Part shown: in pieces, positions 24,624 through 33,401 of the stretch | How the letters are laid out: every line of letters begins with the position of its first letter | Numbering within the stretch: the first letter of the stretch is position 1 | Source: Phycisphaerales bacterium | GTDB taxonomy: Bacteria > Planctomycetota > Phycisphaerae > Phycisphaerales > UBA1924 | Direction of reading: 5' to 3' | Length of the DNA stretch: 64,000 nucleotides | NCBI GenBank assembly: GCA_029260515.1 | Contig: JAJDDC010000070.1 | Coordinates: 682,001 to 746,000 of the forward strand | Made by a program: the position numbers and the translations under genes | The notes under the pieces: model-generated | Told to the model about the DNA's origin: nothing | Seen by the model: only the letters and a program-made list of their open reading frames with translations | Databases searched by the model: none

Positions 24624-26801
24624 TCACGGGCAGCCGGCGCCGAACGCGATGAGGAAGTTGAGCACGTCGGAGAAGTCGAGCACGCGGAAGGGGGCGGCGG
24701 TGTCGATGAGCAGGTCGCCGGTGCCGAACGCGGTCAGGAAGCCGAGCACGTCGGTGAAGTCGAGCATGCGGTTGCCGTCGAAGTCGGCCGGGCAGCTGAC
24801 CTGCCCGCTGTAGTAGCGGCGCGCGAGTGCCACGGCGTCCTTGTGGATCTCGATGCCGATGTGGCGACCGGGAAGGTCGTCGGCGGGCGGGTGGATGCCG
24901 CCCCAGATGCGGGACATCGAGGTCTGGTCGGAGGCGTCGATGTAGCGGGCCCACTGCAGCGTGCAGTTGATGCTCGGGCCGTCCTCGAAGACGAGGAACT
25001 CGTTCTGCGGGCAGAGGAACTCGCCGACGCCGCCCGGGAAGAACTCCGAGCCGGTCATCGCGCCCATCACGTGTGCCGCGCACCGCGAGTACGTGGAGTG
25101 ACCGGAGTAGTAGCCCGGGAAGGGCGGGGAGACGAAGCTCGGACGCTGGTAGGGCCACCAGTCGCGTCCCAGGATCCAGCCGACGCCGGCGTCGTCCACG
25201 TCGGGATCGACGATGAAGTCGGGGCCGCGCCACCCGAGGACGGCGATCTTTCCTTCGCTGCCGGCAAGATGCTCGTGCCTGGCGCCGGGCATCGTGGTCT
25301 GCGCGGTGACCAGCTCGATGTACCCCGGGACCAGGCGGATCCCGAGCGGGTTGTAGCTGGGCATCGTGGGGTTGCTGCTCTGCCCGCGGTCGCACATCCA
25401 GCGGATGGCGCTGACCGGGCGGATGTAGTCGTACCAGCCCTTGGCGCCCCAGCAGGCGATCGCGGTGTCGTGCATCGCCCCGCCCATCAGCAGGTACGCC
25501 TTCACGTCCCACTCCAGGTCGGGCAGGATCGGGCCCTCACCCATCAACCGCTTCTCGAAGTCCGGGTGGTCGTTGACGTAGTTGAGGATCGTGAACCAGT
25601 GCCCGGGGGGTGTCTCGGAATCGGGGCCGTCGGCCCAGAACTCGGCGAGGATGCGGGCGTAGTCGCCGCGCGGCACGATCTCGGGCGGGTAGGGCAGGCC
25701 GGTGACCGGGTTGATCGGGTGACCGGGGCTCCAGTCGCCGCCGTTCTCGCGGTCGTAGTAGTCGGCCCACTCATCGACGTCGGGCAGGTCGGAGTTGCCG
25801 AACGTCGCGGGCGAGATATCAATCACGACATTGTCGGTCGGGTCCAGGTGGCTCGACCACATCAGCACCTGCTCGACGCCCCAGCGGTAGTAGTCTTCGC
25901 CGGGCCCGCCCAGGAACGGCGGGTACCCGGGGTCGTGGTAGACCCAGTAGTCGAAGCCATCACGCTGGTAGACGTTCGCGTCCTCGGGATGGAGCGAGAA
26001 CGGCGAGACGATGCCCCACTCCGGGCTCAGCGCGTTGAGCGCGCCGAACGGGATCGGGTTGCCCGACTGGTCGATGAAGAACTCGATCGCCAGCGGCTGC
26101 CAGTGGTTCGGGTCGCTCAGCTCGGGGTTGCCCGGGAGCTCGACGATCAGCGGCTCGTTGACCGGCTCGTAGTACTGGTTCTCGTAGTCGCCCGCCTCGT
26201 TGGCGCCGTCCGTATCGCCGAACGCGATGATCGTGTTGGCGATGCGGATGCCCAGCGCCGCCGGGGGCGTGTTGTCGGCGGGGTTGTACCCCAACTCGCC
26301 CAGCTTGGCCTCGATCAGCGGGATGCTCGTCGGTGCGCCGACGGAGTTCTGGAAGCGGTGCAGCAACAGGCGGTAGGCGGCGAAACTGATCGCCTTGTCC
26401 CGGTCCGCCTCGAGGTTGCCCGAGACCACACGTTCGTGGTGGAAGACCTGGTCGGGGACGGTCGTGTACGCCGCCCACGCGTCCCACATCGCCGCGGAGA
26501 CGTGGTACAGGTTGCGTGCGTGCACCGTCGGACGCGACTTGTCGTGCCGGATGCACTCGAGCATCGTCTCGTTCCAGTGGCGGGCGACCGACCAGTCCTC
26601 CGAGCCGCGGTGCGGGATCTCCTTGAGCGTGCCGTCGGGCTGCAGCGCGCGGTACAGGTACCGCCCGCCCCGATCGACCTTGCCCGAGTGGCTGTACTCC
26701 ATCACCTGGGCCTGGGCGCCCACGCAGAACGTCATCCCGGCGAGCAGGCCGGCCGCCAGGGCCAGCGGCCGCGCCGCGACTTTGAATCTCATCATGTCCA
26801 T
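24624..26801 (-). CDS. Exported vanadium-dependent haloperoxidase with GCP-ending dockerin
   Basis: The 725-residue protein has a signal peptide (LALAAGLLAGMTFCVGAQAQ) and an all-helical domain with the three vanadate-binding motifs of the vanadium haloperoxidase / PAP2 superfamily: KGWYDYIRP (about residue 460, Lys and Arg), FPGYYSGHS (about 563, Ser-Gly-His) and SRIWGGIHPP (about 632, Arg and His). These bind vanadate and let the enzyme oxidise halide with peroxide; no key residue is missing. The tail (about 670-725) is a dockerin whose first half keeps a calcium loop (DFDGNRMLDFTD) and whose second half is degenerate; it ends AFGAGCP. The ATG at 26801 has GAGGA upstream. A phosphatase function cannot be excluded. 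Confidence 0.88.
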   Translation of the reverse strand: MDMMRFKVAARPLALAAGLLAGMTFCVGAQAQVMEYSHSGKVDRGGRYLYRALQPDGTLKEIPHRGSEDWSVARHWNETMLECIRHDKSRPTVHARNLYHVSAAMWDAWAAYTTVPDQVFHHERVVSGNLEADRDKAISFAAYRLLLHRFQNSVGAPTSIPLIEAKLGELGYNPADNTPPAALGIRIANTIIAFGDTDGANEAGDYENQYYEPVNEPLIVELPGNPELSDPNHWQPLAIEFFIDQSGNPIPFGALNALSPEWGIVSPFSLHPEDANVYQRDGFDYWVYHDPGYPPFLGGPGEDYYRWGVEQVLMWSSHLDPTDNVVIDISPATFGNSDLPDVDEWADYYDRENGGDWSPGHPINPVTGLPYPPEIVPRGDYARILAEFWADGPDSETPPGHWFTILNYVNDHPDFEKRLMGEGPILPDLEWDVKAYLLMGGAMHDTAIACWGAKGWYDYIRPVSAIRWMCDRGQSSNPTMPSYNPLGIRLVPGYIELVTAQTTMPGARHEHLAGSEGKIAVLGWRGPDFIVDPDVDDAGVGWILGRDWWPYQRPSFVSPPFPGYYSGHSTYSRCAAHVMGAMTGSEFFPGGVGEFLCPQNEFLVFEDGPSINCTLQWARYIDASDQTSMSRIWGGIHPPADDLPGRHIGIEIHKDAVALARRYYSGQVSCPADFDGNRMLDFTDVLGFLTAFGTGDLLIDTAAPFRVLDFSDVLNFLIAFGAGCP

Positions 26802-26907
26802 CGCCTGTCCTCGCCTGGTTCGATCCACTCTCTACCGTCCCGGCTCCCCACACGGACATCCGGGGCGGGCGCGGACCGTCAGAACGACGGATCGTGCCCG
26901 CAAATCC

Positions 26908-26936
26908 ATGCTACCCCGCATATTCCAGAATCCCAA
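26908..26936 (-). promoter_or_regulatory. Candidate promoter of the haloperoxidase gene
   Basis: On the minus strand TTGGGA (26936-26931) and TAGCAT (26913-26908) are 17 bp apart, about 107 bases upstream of the ATG at 26801, within a locally AT-richer patch. The boxes match 4 of 6 positions each. Seen by eye; not confirmed. Confidence 0.35.
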
Positions 26937-27041
26937 GAAAATCGTTGCAACCGGATGCGCAGCAATCGATCCCGGGCCCGGGAGGCCCGATCTCGCCGCT
27001 CCCGCCCCGTCCCGCGGGTCCGTGTAATCACCCGATCTCGC

Positions 27042-29354
27042 TCAGGGGCACCCGGCCCCGAACGACGCCAGGAACGCGACCACGTCGGAGAAGTCCCACT
27101 GCCCGAAGGGCTCGGCCAAGTCTGCGGCCGCGTCCTGCGTCCCGAACGCGACCAGGAACGCCGACACGTCGGAGAAGTCGAGCTGCCCGAAAGGCTCTGC
27201 AAGATCGGCCGGGCACGGCTGGACCTTCGAGCATTCGTACACGACCACCTCGACCGCGTCCACGCCCGCTTCGACCACCGAGCCCGAGCCCGTGTCGCTG
27301 GCCGTGAACCGCACGCGGACCTGGCCCGATGGCTCGGCGAAGATATCGCCCAGGCGCCAGCTCTTGGCGAACCACCCGCCAGTCGCCTCGACGCCCCCGG
27401 GCCCGATCGTCTCGAGCGTCTGCCACGAGCCGCCGTTGTTGTTGGAAACCTCGACGAGCATCACGTCCTCGCCCGCGCCCGCCCCGCTGGCGTTGGAGAA
27501 CCACGAGGCGTACGAGAGGTACGCGTCGCCGCCGGTCGCGTCCATGGACGGGCTGGTCAGGATGGTCGAACCGCCGTCCACGTCGGAGTTGCCGTCCTCG
27601 TTGTCGGTGAGGTAGCACCGCCCCGAGGCGTCGAAGTCGGAAGCCGGGTCGCCCCGGTCGCCCCCGCCGTTCGGAACGCCCCGGTCCCACTGCCCGTCGC
27701 TCGCGTTGCCCGACACGCCCCAGCCCTGGTCGGTCTCGAAATCGTCATCGAAGGCGGTCGTGACCGAGTCGGCGACCGGCGCCTCGAACGCGATGTCCGG
27801 GTAGCCCGAGGGGAGCGTGTAGACCCCGCCGTCGGTCGAGTGGACGCTGACCCAGAAGTACGAATCCGCCCCGCACTCCAGCGGAGGCGACGCGAACGTG
27901 AACCCGCCGGGCGAGCCGGTCGGCACGCCGGGGATGCTCGTCTGCCCCGCGTCCGTGATGATGTTCAGATTCACTTCGCCCGCGTCCAGCACCAGCCCGA
28001 TCTCCTCGACCAGGATCTCGATCTGCGCCCCGCCCGTGCTGGGCAGCACACCGGGGATCTCGCCCACCTGGTGGACCCGCAGGCGCGACCCCAGCGCGTC
28101 AACGCCGAGCACGAACATCCCGCGGTTGATGTCCGAGACGATGACCGTCCCGGACGGGAACGCGAAGTTGCTCCACGCCCCGTTGAACCCGTCGCTGTTG
28201 TTGGCTGGGTACGTGTCGAAGTACCCGATCTCGAACGGGTTGAGCGGGTCAGAGGCATCGAAGATCCGCAGCCCGCTCTGGTAGTTCGACTCGAGCAGGA
28301 TCTCACCGACCGTGTACAGGTTGTGGTCCGTCGCGCCCAGGCCAGTGGAGAACGTGCCGGCCTGGGAGGGGTTTCCCAGATCGGACACGTCGATGACGCG
28401 GGTCGTCGTCTGCGACACCAGCCCGTCGATCTCGTCGAGCTCGTCGTTGAGGTACAGGTACTGCTTGTCCTCGCTCAACCACGCCTGGTGCGAGTAACTC
28501 GGGGTCGAGTAGTTCAGCGTCGAGATTGTGAAGAAGTTCCCGGGGGTCGTCACGTCCACGATCCGCAGGCCCGTGTTGGTCCACCCGCCGTCGAGGCCCG
28601 AGCAGCAGAAGGCGATCTCGCGCCCCGCGTACGGCCCCTCGGTGTAGCTGACAACCTGCGCGTCGTGGACGTACATCTGCGACCACGCGCTGGCGATCTG
28701 GGGGCTCGTCGGGTTGGAGATGTTCAGCTCGACGAGCCCGCCGTTGCCCGCGTTCGCGCCGACGATGAACAGCCGCCCCGACTCCGGGTTGTTCACGAGA
28801 TTGTGCGCGGTGGTGAACCCGCCCGCGGTGGAGTTGCCGACGTGGGTGACGTTGCCGTTGTCGATGTCGGACATGTCCATGATCTGGACGCCGACGCCGG
28901 TCTGGTCCGAGACGCCGTAAGCGTAATCACCGATCACCTTGACGTCGTGCCAGAGGCTGGTGGGCCCGCTGACGACGGTCAGCAGAACCGGGTTGACCGG
29001 GTCGGTGATCTCGACGAAACCGTAGCCGCGCTCGAGACCCATGATCGCGTACTCACGACCGCTCGGCGAGACGTACCCCCAGCAGTCGTTTCCCGAGGCG
29101 TGCCCGCCGGGGAACGTGCCCAGGGGCATGTGCGCCAGGAGCGTCGCGCCCGCGGACTGGTATGGCCCACGCGCCGGGTCGTTCGTGTCGATCGGCTGCC
29201 CGAATGTCCACAGCTCGCCGAGCACCGGCGGTTGGAGGCTGACGAGCTTGCGCCAGTCCTCGTCGTGGGCCCCGGCGGCGCCGACGATGGCCGCGCACGC
29301 CCCGAGCGAAAGAAGGAAGCGAGAACGATCGGCGACCCGGAAACCCTGGTGCAT
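27042..29354 (-). CDS. Exported choice-of-anchor-B family protein with GCP-ending dockerin
   Basis: The 770-residue protein has a signal peptide (FLLSLGACAAIVGAAGA), then a propeller of LVIVD-like repeats typical of choice-of-anchor-B proteins (CWGYVSPSGREYAIMG, GFVEITDPVNPVLL, WHDVKVIGDYAYGVSDQ, TAHNLVNN, HNLYTVGEILLESNYQSGLR). A second domain (about 560-705) contains FDDDFETDQGW and resembles a jelly-roll/MAM-like adhesion module. The tail has CPADLAEPFGQLDFSDV and ADLAEPFGQWDFSDVV halves and ends SFGAGCP; both halves lack a classical calcium loop. The ATG at 29354 has AAGGA at seven bases, better than the ATG at 29363. Confidence 0.88.
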   Translation of the reverse strand: MHQGFRVADRSRFLLSLGACAAIVGAAGAHDEDWRKLVSLQPPVLGELWTFGQPIDTNDPARGPYQSAGATLLAHMPLGTFPGGHASGNDCWGYVSPSGREYAIMGLERGYGFVEITDPVNPVLLTVVSGPTSLWHDVKVIGDYAYGVSDQTGVGVQIMDMSDIDNGNVTHVGNSTAGGFTTAHNLVNNPESGRLFIVGANAGNGGLVELNISNPTSPQIASAWSQMYVHDAQVVSYTEGPYAGREIAFCCSGLDGGWTNTGLRIVDVTTPGNFFTISTLNYSTPSYSHQAWLSEDKQYLYLNDELDEIDGLVSQTTTRVIDVSDLGNPSQAGTFSTGLGATDHNLYTVGEILLESNYQSGLRIFDASDPLNPFEIGYFDTYPANNSDGFNGAWSNFAFPSGTVIVSDINRGMFVLGVDALGSRLRVHQVGEIPGVLPSTGGAQIEILVEEIGLVLDAGEVNLNIITDAGQTSIPGVPTGSPGGFTFASPPLECGADSYFWVSVHSTDGGVYTLPSGYPDIAFEAPVADSVTTAFDDDFETDQGWGVSGNASDGQWDRGVPNGGGDRGDPASDFDASGRCYLTDNEDGNSDVDGGSTILTSPSMDATGGDAYLSYASWFSNASGAGAGEDVMLVEVSNNNGGSWQTLETIGPGGVEATGGWFAKSWRLGDIFAEPSGQVRVRFTASDTGSGSVVEAGVDAVEVVVYECSKVQPCPADLAEPFGQLDFSDVSAFLVAFGTQDAAADLAEPFGQWDFSDVVAFLASFGAGCP

Positions 29355-29383
29355 CCCAAACATCCTTCGTGCTGCGGAGCGGC

Positions 29384-29412
29384 AATATGGGCGATATGCC
29401 CCGAGAAGCCAA
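29384..29412 (-). promoter_or_regulatory. Candidate promoter of the choice-of-anchor-B gene
   Basis: On the minus strand TTGGCT (29412-29407) and CATATT (29389-29384) are 17 bp apart, 30 bases before the chosen ATG. The -35 box matches 4 of 6 positions; the -10 box is similar. Seen by eye only. Confidence 0.35.
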
Positions 29413-29502
29413 TCCTGACCCAGACGCCCCAGGATACGGCCCCACCCCCGATCTGGTTGCCCGTCTTTCTCAATGGGCGAACCCCGTCGCCCGGGCGCCC
29501 GA

Positions 29503-30414
29503 ATGATGCCCGGCATGCCGACCGCAACCATCATCGCCGTCTCCGCCCTGCTCGCCGGCCCACAGGCGCCTCCCCAGGGGGCGCCCCGCGAGCCGCTGGC
29601 CCAGCCCCGCGCGGTCATGCCCGAGAACACGCCGACGCCCTCCGCGACCATCCTGCTCGCCGACTTCGACCACCCGCCGACGGTCGCCCTCTCGTGGACC
29701 ACGCGTGAGGGCGAGCGCGTCGAGATCGTCGGCGCCCGCCCGTACGCGGGTGACCGGGGGCGCACACTGCTGGGGCGCAACGTCGAATGCTTCGTCGCCG
29801 TTGGCGGCACGCGGCTGACCAAGGGCGCCGGGCGCCCCGAGGGCGCCATCGTCCGCGTCGGGTTCTACAAGAAGGACGCGACCGCCCTGTTCTTCGACGA
29901 CATCGCCGAGAACGGCCGCGTCCGGATCGAGCTGTCGGGCGTCCGCTTCAACCAGCCCGCGGGCGCGCTGGCCCAGAGCGTCATCCAGCACCTCAAGTTC
30001 GCGCCCGAGCAGCTCGAGGTCTGCTCGCTTCCCACCGACGCACGCGACCAGTTCAACACCGCAAGCCCGACCGACACGCTCAACGGGCGTGTCCAGCCCG
30101 ATATCGACGCCCGCCTGGGCGTGCTCGCCGCCGGCCCGCCTGATCAGGGCTCGTGCGCGGTCACAACACACGCAGACGGCTCGCTCACACTCGTGTGTGA
30201 GTTCACATACCCGTTGCTCCGCCACCTCCAGGACCCCTGGAACTCGGGCGTGCCCGGCACGTTCGTGGAGCCGATCCATTTCCATGTCGAGTTCGAGGCG
30301 CTGCCCACCCGTGTGCTCGAACGCATCGAGGCGGGTGAGCTGCCCTGGCCCCCGCCCGACCGCATGCTCGACGAGACCGGCGATCAGCCCGGGGTCTCGG
30401 GCGACGACGAGTAG
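29503..30414 (+). CDS. Hypothetical exported protein
   Basis: A 303-residue protein with a likely N-terminal signal (MPTATIIAVSALLAG) and a soluble domain I do not recognise. Segments include TILLADFDHPPTVALSWTT, VGFYKKDATALFFDDI and RIELSGVRFNQPAGALAQS, suggesting a beta-sandwich. The frame is open to an ATG at 29473; the start at 29503 or 29515 places the hydrophobic segment at the N-terminus, but no clear ribosome site supports any of them. Divergent from the choice-of-anchor-B gene and closed by a terminator hairpin. Confidence 0.65.
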   Translation: MMPGMPTATIIAVSALLAGPQAPPQGAPREPLAQPRAVMPENTPTPSATILLADFDHPPTVALSWTTREGERVEIVGARPYAGDRGRTLLGRNVECFVAVGGTRLTKGAGRPEGAIVRVGFYKKDATALFFDDIAENGRVRIELSGVRFNQPAGALAQSVIQHLKFAPEQLEVCSLPTDARDQFNTASPTDTLNGRVQPDIDARLGVLAAGPPDQGSCAVTTHADGSLTLVCEFTYPLLRHLQDPWNSGVPGTFVEPIHFHVEFEALPTRVLERIEAGELPWPPPDRMLDETGDQPGVSGDDE

Positions 30415-30430
30415 CCGTGCCAACGAAAAC

Positions 30431-30458
30431 CGGCCCGCGACCGGTTGGTCGCGGGCCG
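30431..30458. terminator. Bidirectional terminator hairpin
   Basis: A perfect 12-bp stem cggcccgcgacc / ggtcgcgggccg with a ggtt loop between the convergent exported-protein gene (ends 30414) and the PstS-like gene (ends 30490). On the minus strand GTTTTCGTT follows. Same design as the hairpin at 24567. Confidence 0.85.
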
Positions 30459-30489
30459 GGAACAGGGTGTGCTCACCCGAGGGATCCGA

Positions 30490-33171
30490 TCACGGGCAGC
30501 CGGCGCCGAACGCCGTCAGGAAGGCGATGACGTCGTCGAAGTTCCACACGCCGAAGGGCAGGGCCAGGTCCGCCGCCGCGTCCATCGACCCGAATGCGGT
30601 CAGGAACGAGATGACGTCGTCGAAGTTGAGTGTGCCGTAGGGGACCGACAAGTCCGCGTCGTTGCACCCCAGGTCGCCCAGCAGGCCCAGCACGTAGTCG
30701 ACGTCCGCCTGATCGACGACCAGGTCGCCGTTCATGTCGCACGACAGGTCCATCTTGACGGCCTGGCCCAGGTCGGTCCAGTCGCCGAGGTTGGCCTCGA
30801 TGTAGTCCACGTCGGCCTGGTCCACGACGCCGTCGGCGCCGGTGGGGGCCCAGCCGCGGGTCGTGCCCGCCGCGCCCGCGACGTCGGCCCGGCTGGCGCC
30901 GACGGTGTACGCGATCGACCCGTCACCGATGACGGTCCCGAAGAAGTTGTTGTCGCCCATGAGCGAGAACCAGGCGTTGTCCACGGCCACGAAGCCCGCG
31001 GCCCGGTCCAGGGTCTCGTCGTTCATCCCGTCGCCGACCACGAACGAGTCGATGATCCCGTCGCCGCCCTCGGAATCCACGCCGAGCACGGGCAGGATGT
31101 CCAGCCCGTTGTCGGCGAGCACCAGGCCGTCGGCCCAGTAGCGGACGTCCTCGCGGTCGAAGTTGCCGTCGTTGTTGCCGTCGCCCAGCAGCTCCGGGCA
31201 CGCGTCGGCGCCGGGGGCGGTCACGCCGCCGTTGGCGGTCCCGTCGCCATCGATGTCGAGCAGGGCGCCCGAGCCGGCGGGGGCGGCCCAGGCGGCGCCG
31301 CCCTCGCGATCGATGATGGCCTCGAGCATATCGCTCGCGTCGGCGGCGGTGCGGAGCCCGTCGCCATCGAAGTCGTAGGCGATCTTGTTGCGCCGGGGCA
31401 TGGAGTTGTCCCCGCCGTAGTTGATGTTCGCCCCGCCCTGGCTGATGTACCTGACCCCGCCGACGACGCCGTCGGTGTAGGTCGGGCCGGTGGTGCGGAA
31501 GGGGACGGTCCCGGTCGCCGCGAAGTCGAACGAGTCGAACGCCGCGTTCGCCAGCGCGTTGCCCGGGTCGTTGAGCGAGAAGTCCTGGACGTTGGGGTTC
31601 AGGTCCGGGTTGGCGATGATCGGGATTGGCTGGGTTGCGCTGCTCGGGTTGCTCTCGGGAACGAAATCGGGGGAGGCGTTGAGCAGGAAGAGCTGGGCGA
31701 GCCGCTCGCCGGGCATGAAGTCGGACTCGGGGCCGCCGGGCACGTCGATGAACGCCGCCACCGAGCGACGGATGTTGTTGACGAACGCGCCGACCTGGGC
31801 GTTGGGCGTGGGCGGGCCGAACGAGCCCGGGATCGGGCCCACCTCGGAGGGGTCCCAGCCCCAGCCGCCCAGTTCGGGCGCCACCGAGCGGTAATCGCCG
31901 CGGGTCGAGATCGACGCCGGGCCGATGATGCTGTACCCGTTGGGCCCGCCGTCGTTGGTGGTGTCCTCGGTCGGTCGGGCGGTGACCGTGCCGCCCTTGA
32001 GGTCGAAGACGACGCCCAGGACGTCGTTCTGGTTGAGGGCCAGGAAGCCCGAGCCGGTCACGCCGCGCTCGGCGCCGGTGTGCCCGATTGCCAGGCGCGC
32101 GTTCTTGACCGTCGCGTCCATGCGGCTCGAGCCGCTCTTGCTCGAGGGCTGGTAGTTCGCGCCCACGCGGTCCGAGGAGCTATTGCTGTCGGCGCGACGC
32201 CCGACGTTCTCGCCCACGCCGTACGACGGGTCGATCGCGATCCCGTTCATGAACGCGTTGCGTGTGCCCGAGCCCGAGTCGCGGCAGATCTTCTCGAGGT
32301 TCTCGCCGGTGAGCAGGCGGCCCGTTCCCGCCAGGTGACGCAGGTCCGAGACGTGGATCTCGCTCTTGCCCACGCCGTAGTTCACCGTCGCCGAGACCGG
32401 CGCCAGCGCCAGGGCGTACTCGTAGACAGTGTTCGCGTCGGGCGAGCCGGTGTTGGTGTTGAGGATCGCCAGCGGGCGGAGCAGGTTGGTCTGGTCCGTC
32501 GCGACGCCGGTCTTGTCGGTTGTCAGACGCGGGTTGGCGCCGTAGCCCGAAGAACTGGGCGTCGCGTCCGGGCGGGGCGTGCCCGCCTGGATGGCGAACC
32601 AGCTCACCGGGACGTCGGCGGCCGCGAAGTCAATCGTGAACCCGTTGTCCGGGTCGCCCGCGTTCAGGAGCTGCGCCGAGTACCCCGCGTCGGCGTTGGG
32701 CACGAAGGGCATGCCCGAGCGATGGTTCGGGTTCCCGATCCCTTGCAGCACGCCCGCGATCACCAGATCGGCACGGTTCCACAGCGCGTCGTCGGTGTAC
32801 GACGAGTTGCCCGGGTCGTCGGACGTCTCGCCGTCGATGTCGTCGTCGAACTCGTCGGGCATCTGGTCGAAGATGGTCGCGAACGTGTCCAGCTCGTTGA
32901 TCCCGTTGCCCGAGCCCAGGATCCGGTAGTGCAGATACCAGTGGGGCGAGCCCGCGCCGGGCGCAAGCTGGTCGGGGAAGATGGACCCGAGCGAGCCGGC
33001 CTGCAGGTCCCCATCGACGTCGATGAAGTCGTTGGTCGCCGCGGGGCTGTCGAAGTAGTTGGCCTGGAGCGTCGCGCCCGAGCCGGTGATGACGGACGGC
33101 TGCGCAAGGCCCGGCGTCGCCGCCGCGCCGCACGCGGCCACCATGAGCATGATCTTCTTCTGACGATTCAT
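30490..33171 (-). CDS. Exported PstS-like substrate-binding protein with two dockerin types
   Basis: The 893-residue protein has a signal peptide (LMVAACGAAATPGLAQ) followed by a periplasmic-binding-protein fold related to phosphate-binding PstS: VITGSGATLQANYF at the N-terminus and CRDSGSGTRNAFM, equivalent to the PstS SGT phosphate loop, near residue 300. Four calcium-loop segments follow (DFDGDGLRTAAD, DIDGDGTANG, GDGNNDGNFDREDV, DMNGDLVVDQADVDYV), classical dockerin/EF-hand style. The last 60 residues are the degenerate GCP dockerin (DLSVPYGTLNFDDV, DLALPFGVWNFDDV, ending AFGAGCP). No pst transport genes are near, so it is probably a surface-bound binding protein. GGGAG precedes the ATG. 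Confidence 0.82.
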   Translation of the reverse strand: MNRQKKIMLMVAACGAAATPGLAQPSVITGSGATLQANYFDSPAATNDFIDVDGDLQAGSLGSIFPDQLAPGAGSPHWYLHYRILGSGNGINELDTFATIFDQMPDEFDDDIDGETSDDPGNSSYTDDALWNRADLVIAGVLQGIGNPNHRSGMPFVPNADAGYSAQLLNAGDPDNGFTIDFAAADVPVSWFAIQAGTPRPDATPSSSGYGANPRLTTDKTGVATDQTNLLRPLAILNTNTGSPDANTVYEYALALAPVSATVNYGVGKSEIHVSDLRHLAGTGRLLTGENLEKICRDSGSGTRNAFMNGIAIDPSYGVGENVGRRADSNSSSDRVGANYQPSSKSGSSRMDATVKNARLAIGHTGAERGVTGSGFLALNQNDVLGVVFDLKGGTVTARPTEDTTNDGGPNGYSIIGPASISTRGDYRSVAPELGGWGWDPSEVGPIPGSFGPPTPNAQVGAFVNNIRRSVAAFIDVPGGPESDFMPGERLAQLFLLNASPDFVPESNPSSATQPIPIIANPDLNPNVQDFSLNDPGNALANAAFDSFDFAATGTVPFRTTGPTYTDGVVGGVRYISQGGANINYGGDNSMPRRNKIAYDFDGDGLRTAADASDMLEAIIDREGGAAWAAPAGSGALLDIDGDGTANGGVTAPGADACPELLGDGNNDGNFDREDVRYWADGLVLADNGLDILPVLGVDSEGGDGIIDSFVVGDGMNDETLDRAAGFVAVDNAWFSLMGDNNFFGTVIGDGSIAYTVGASRADVAGAAGTTRGWAPTGADGVVDQADVDYIEANLGDWTDLGQAVKMDLSCDMNGDLVVDQADVDYVLGLLGDLGCNDADLSVPYGTLNFDDVISFLTAFGSMDAAADLALPFGVWNFDDVIAFLTAFGAGCP

Positions 33172-33401
33172 CGTGTGATCTCCCTGTGGGTTGGAACCCG
33201 AAACACTCGTGTCTGTCCCTGCCGCGGACGGAATCTCTCCTCGAACACGCCCCGCCGTGAAGAAAGCGCACAACCACCGCGCCACCGCAACACCCGTCCC
33301 CTCGCGTTGCGGCCTGGGGGCTCGAAACCGGTTGTCGAGTTGTCAGGCGTCCGTGCCGCCCGAAACGACGCGGGGCCCGGTCGGGGGCCACGCGCGATGG
33401 A

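Noticed and set aside
24843-29708. Very long open frame on the plus strand opposite the haloperoxidase and choice-of-anchor-B genes
   Set aside because: It is antisense to two well-supported genes, is a mixture of Val/Arg/Gly/Asp without domains or export signals, and is expected where GC-rich codons produce few stops on the opposite strand.
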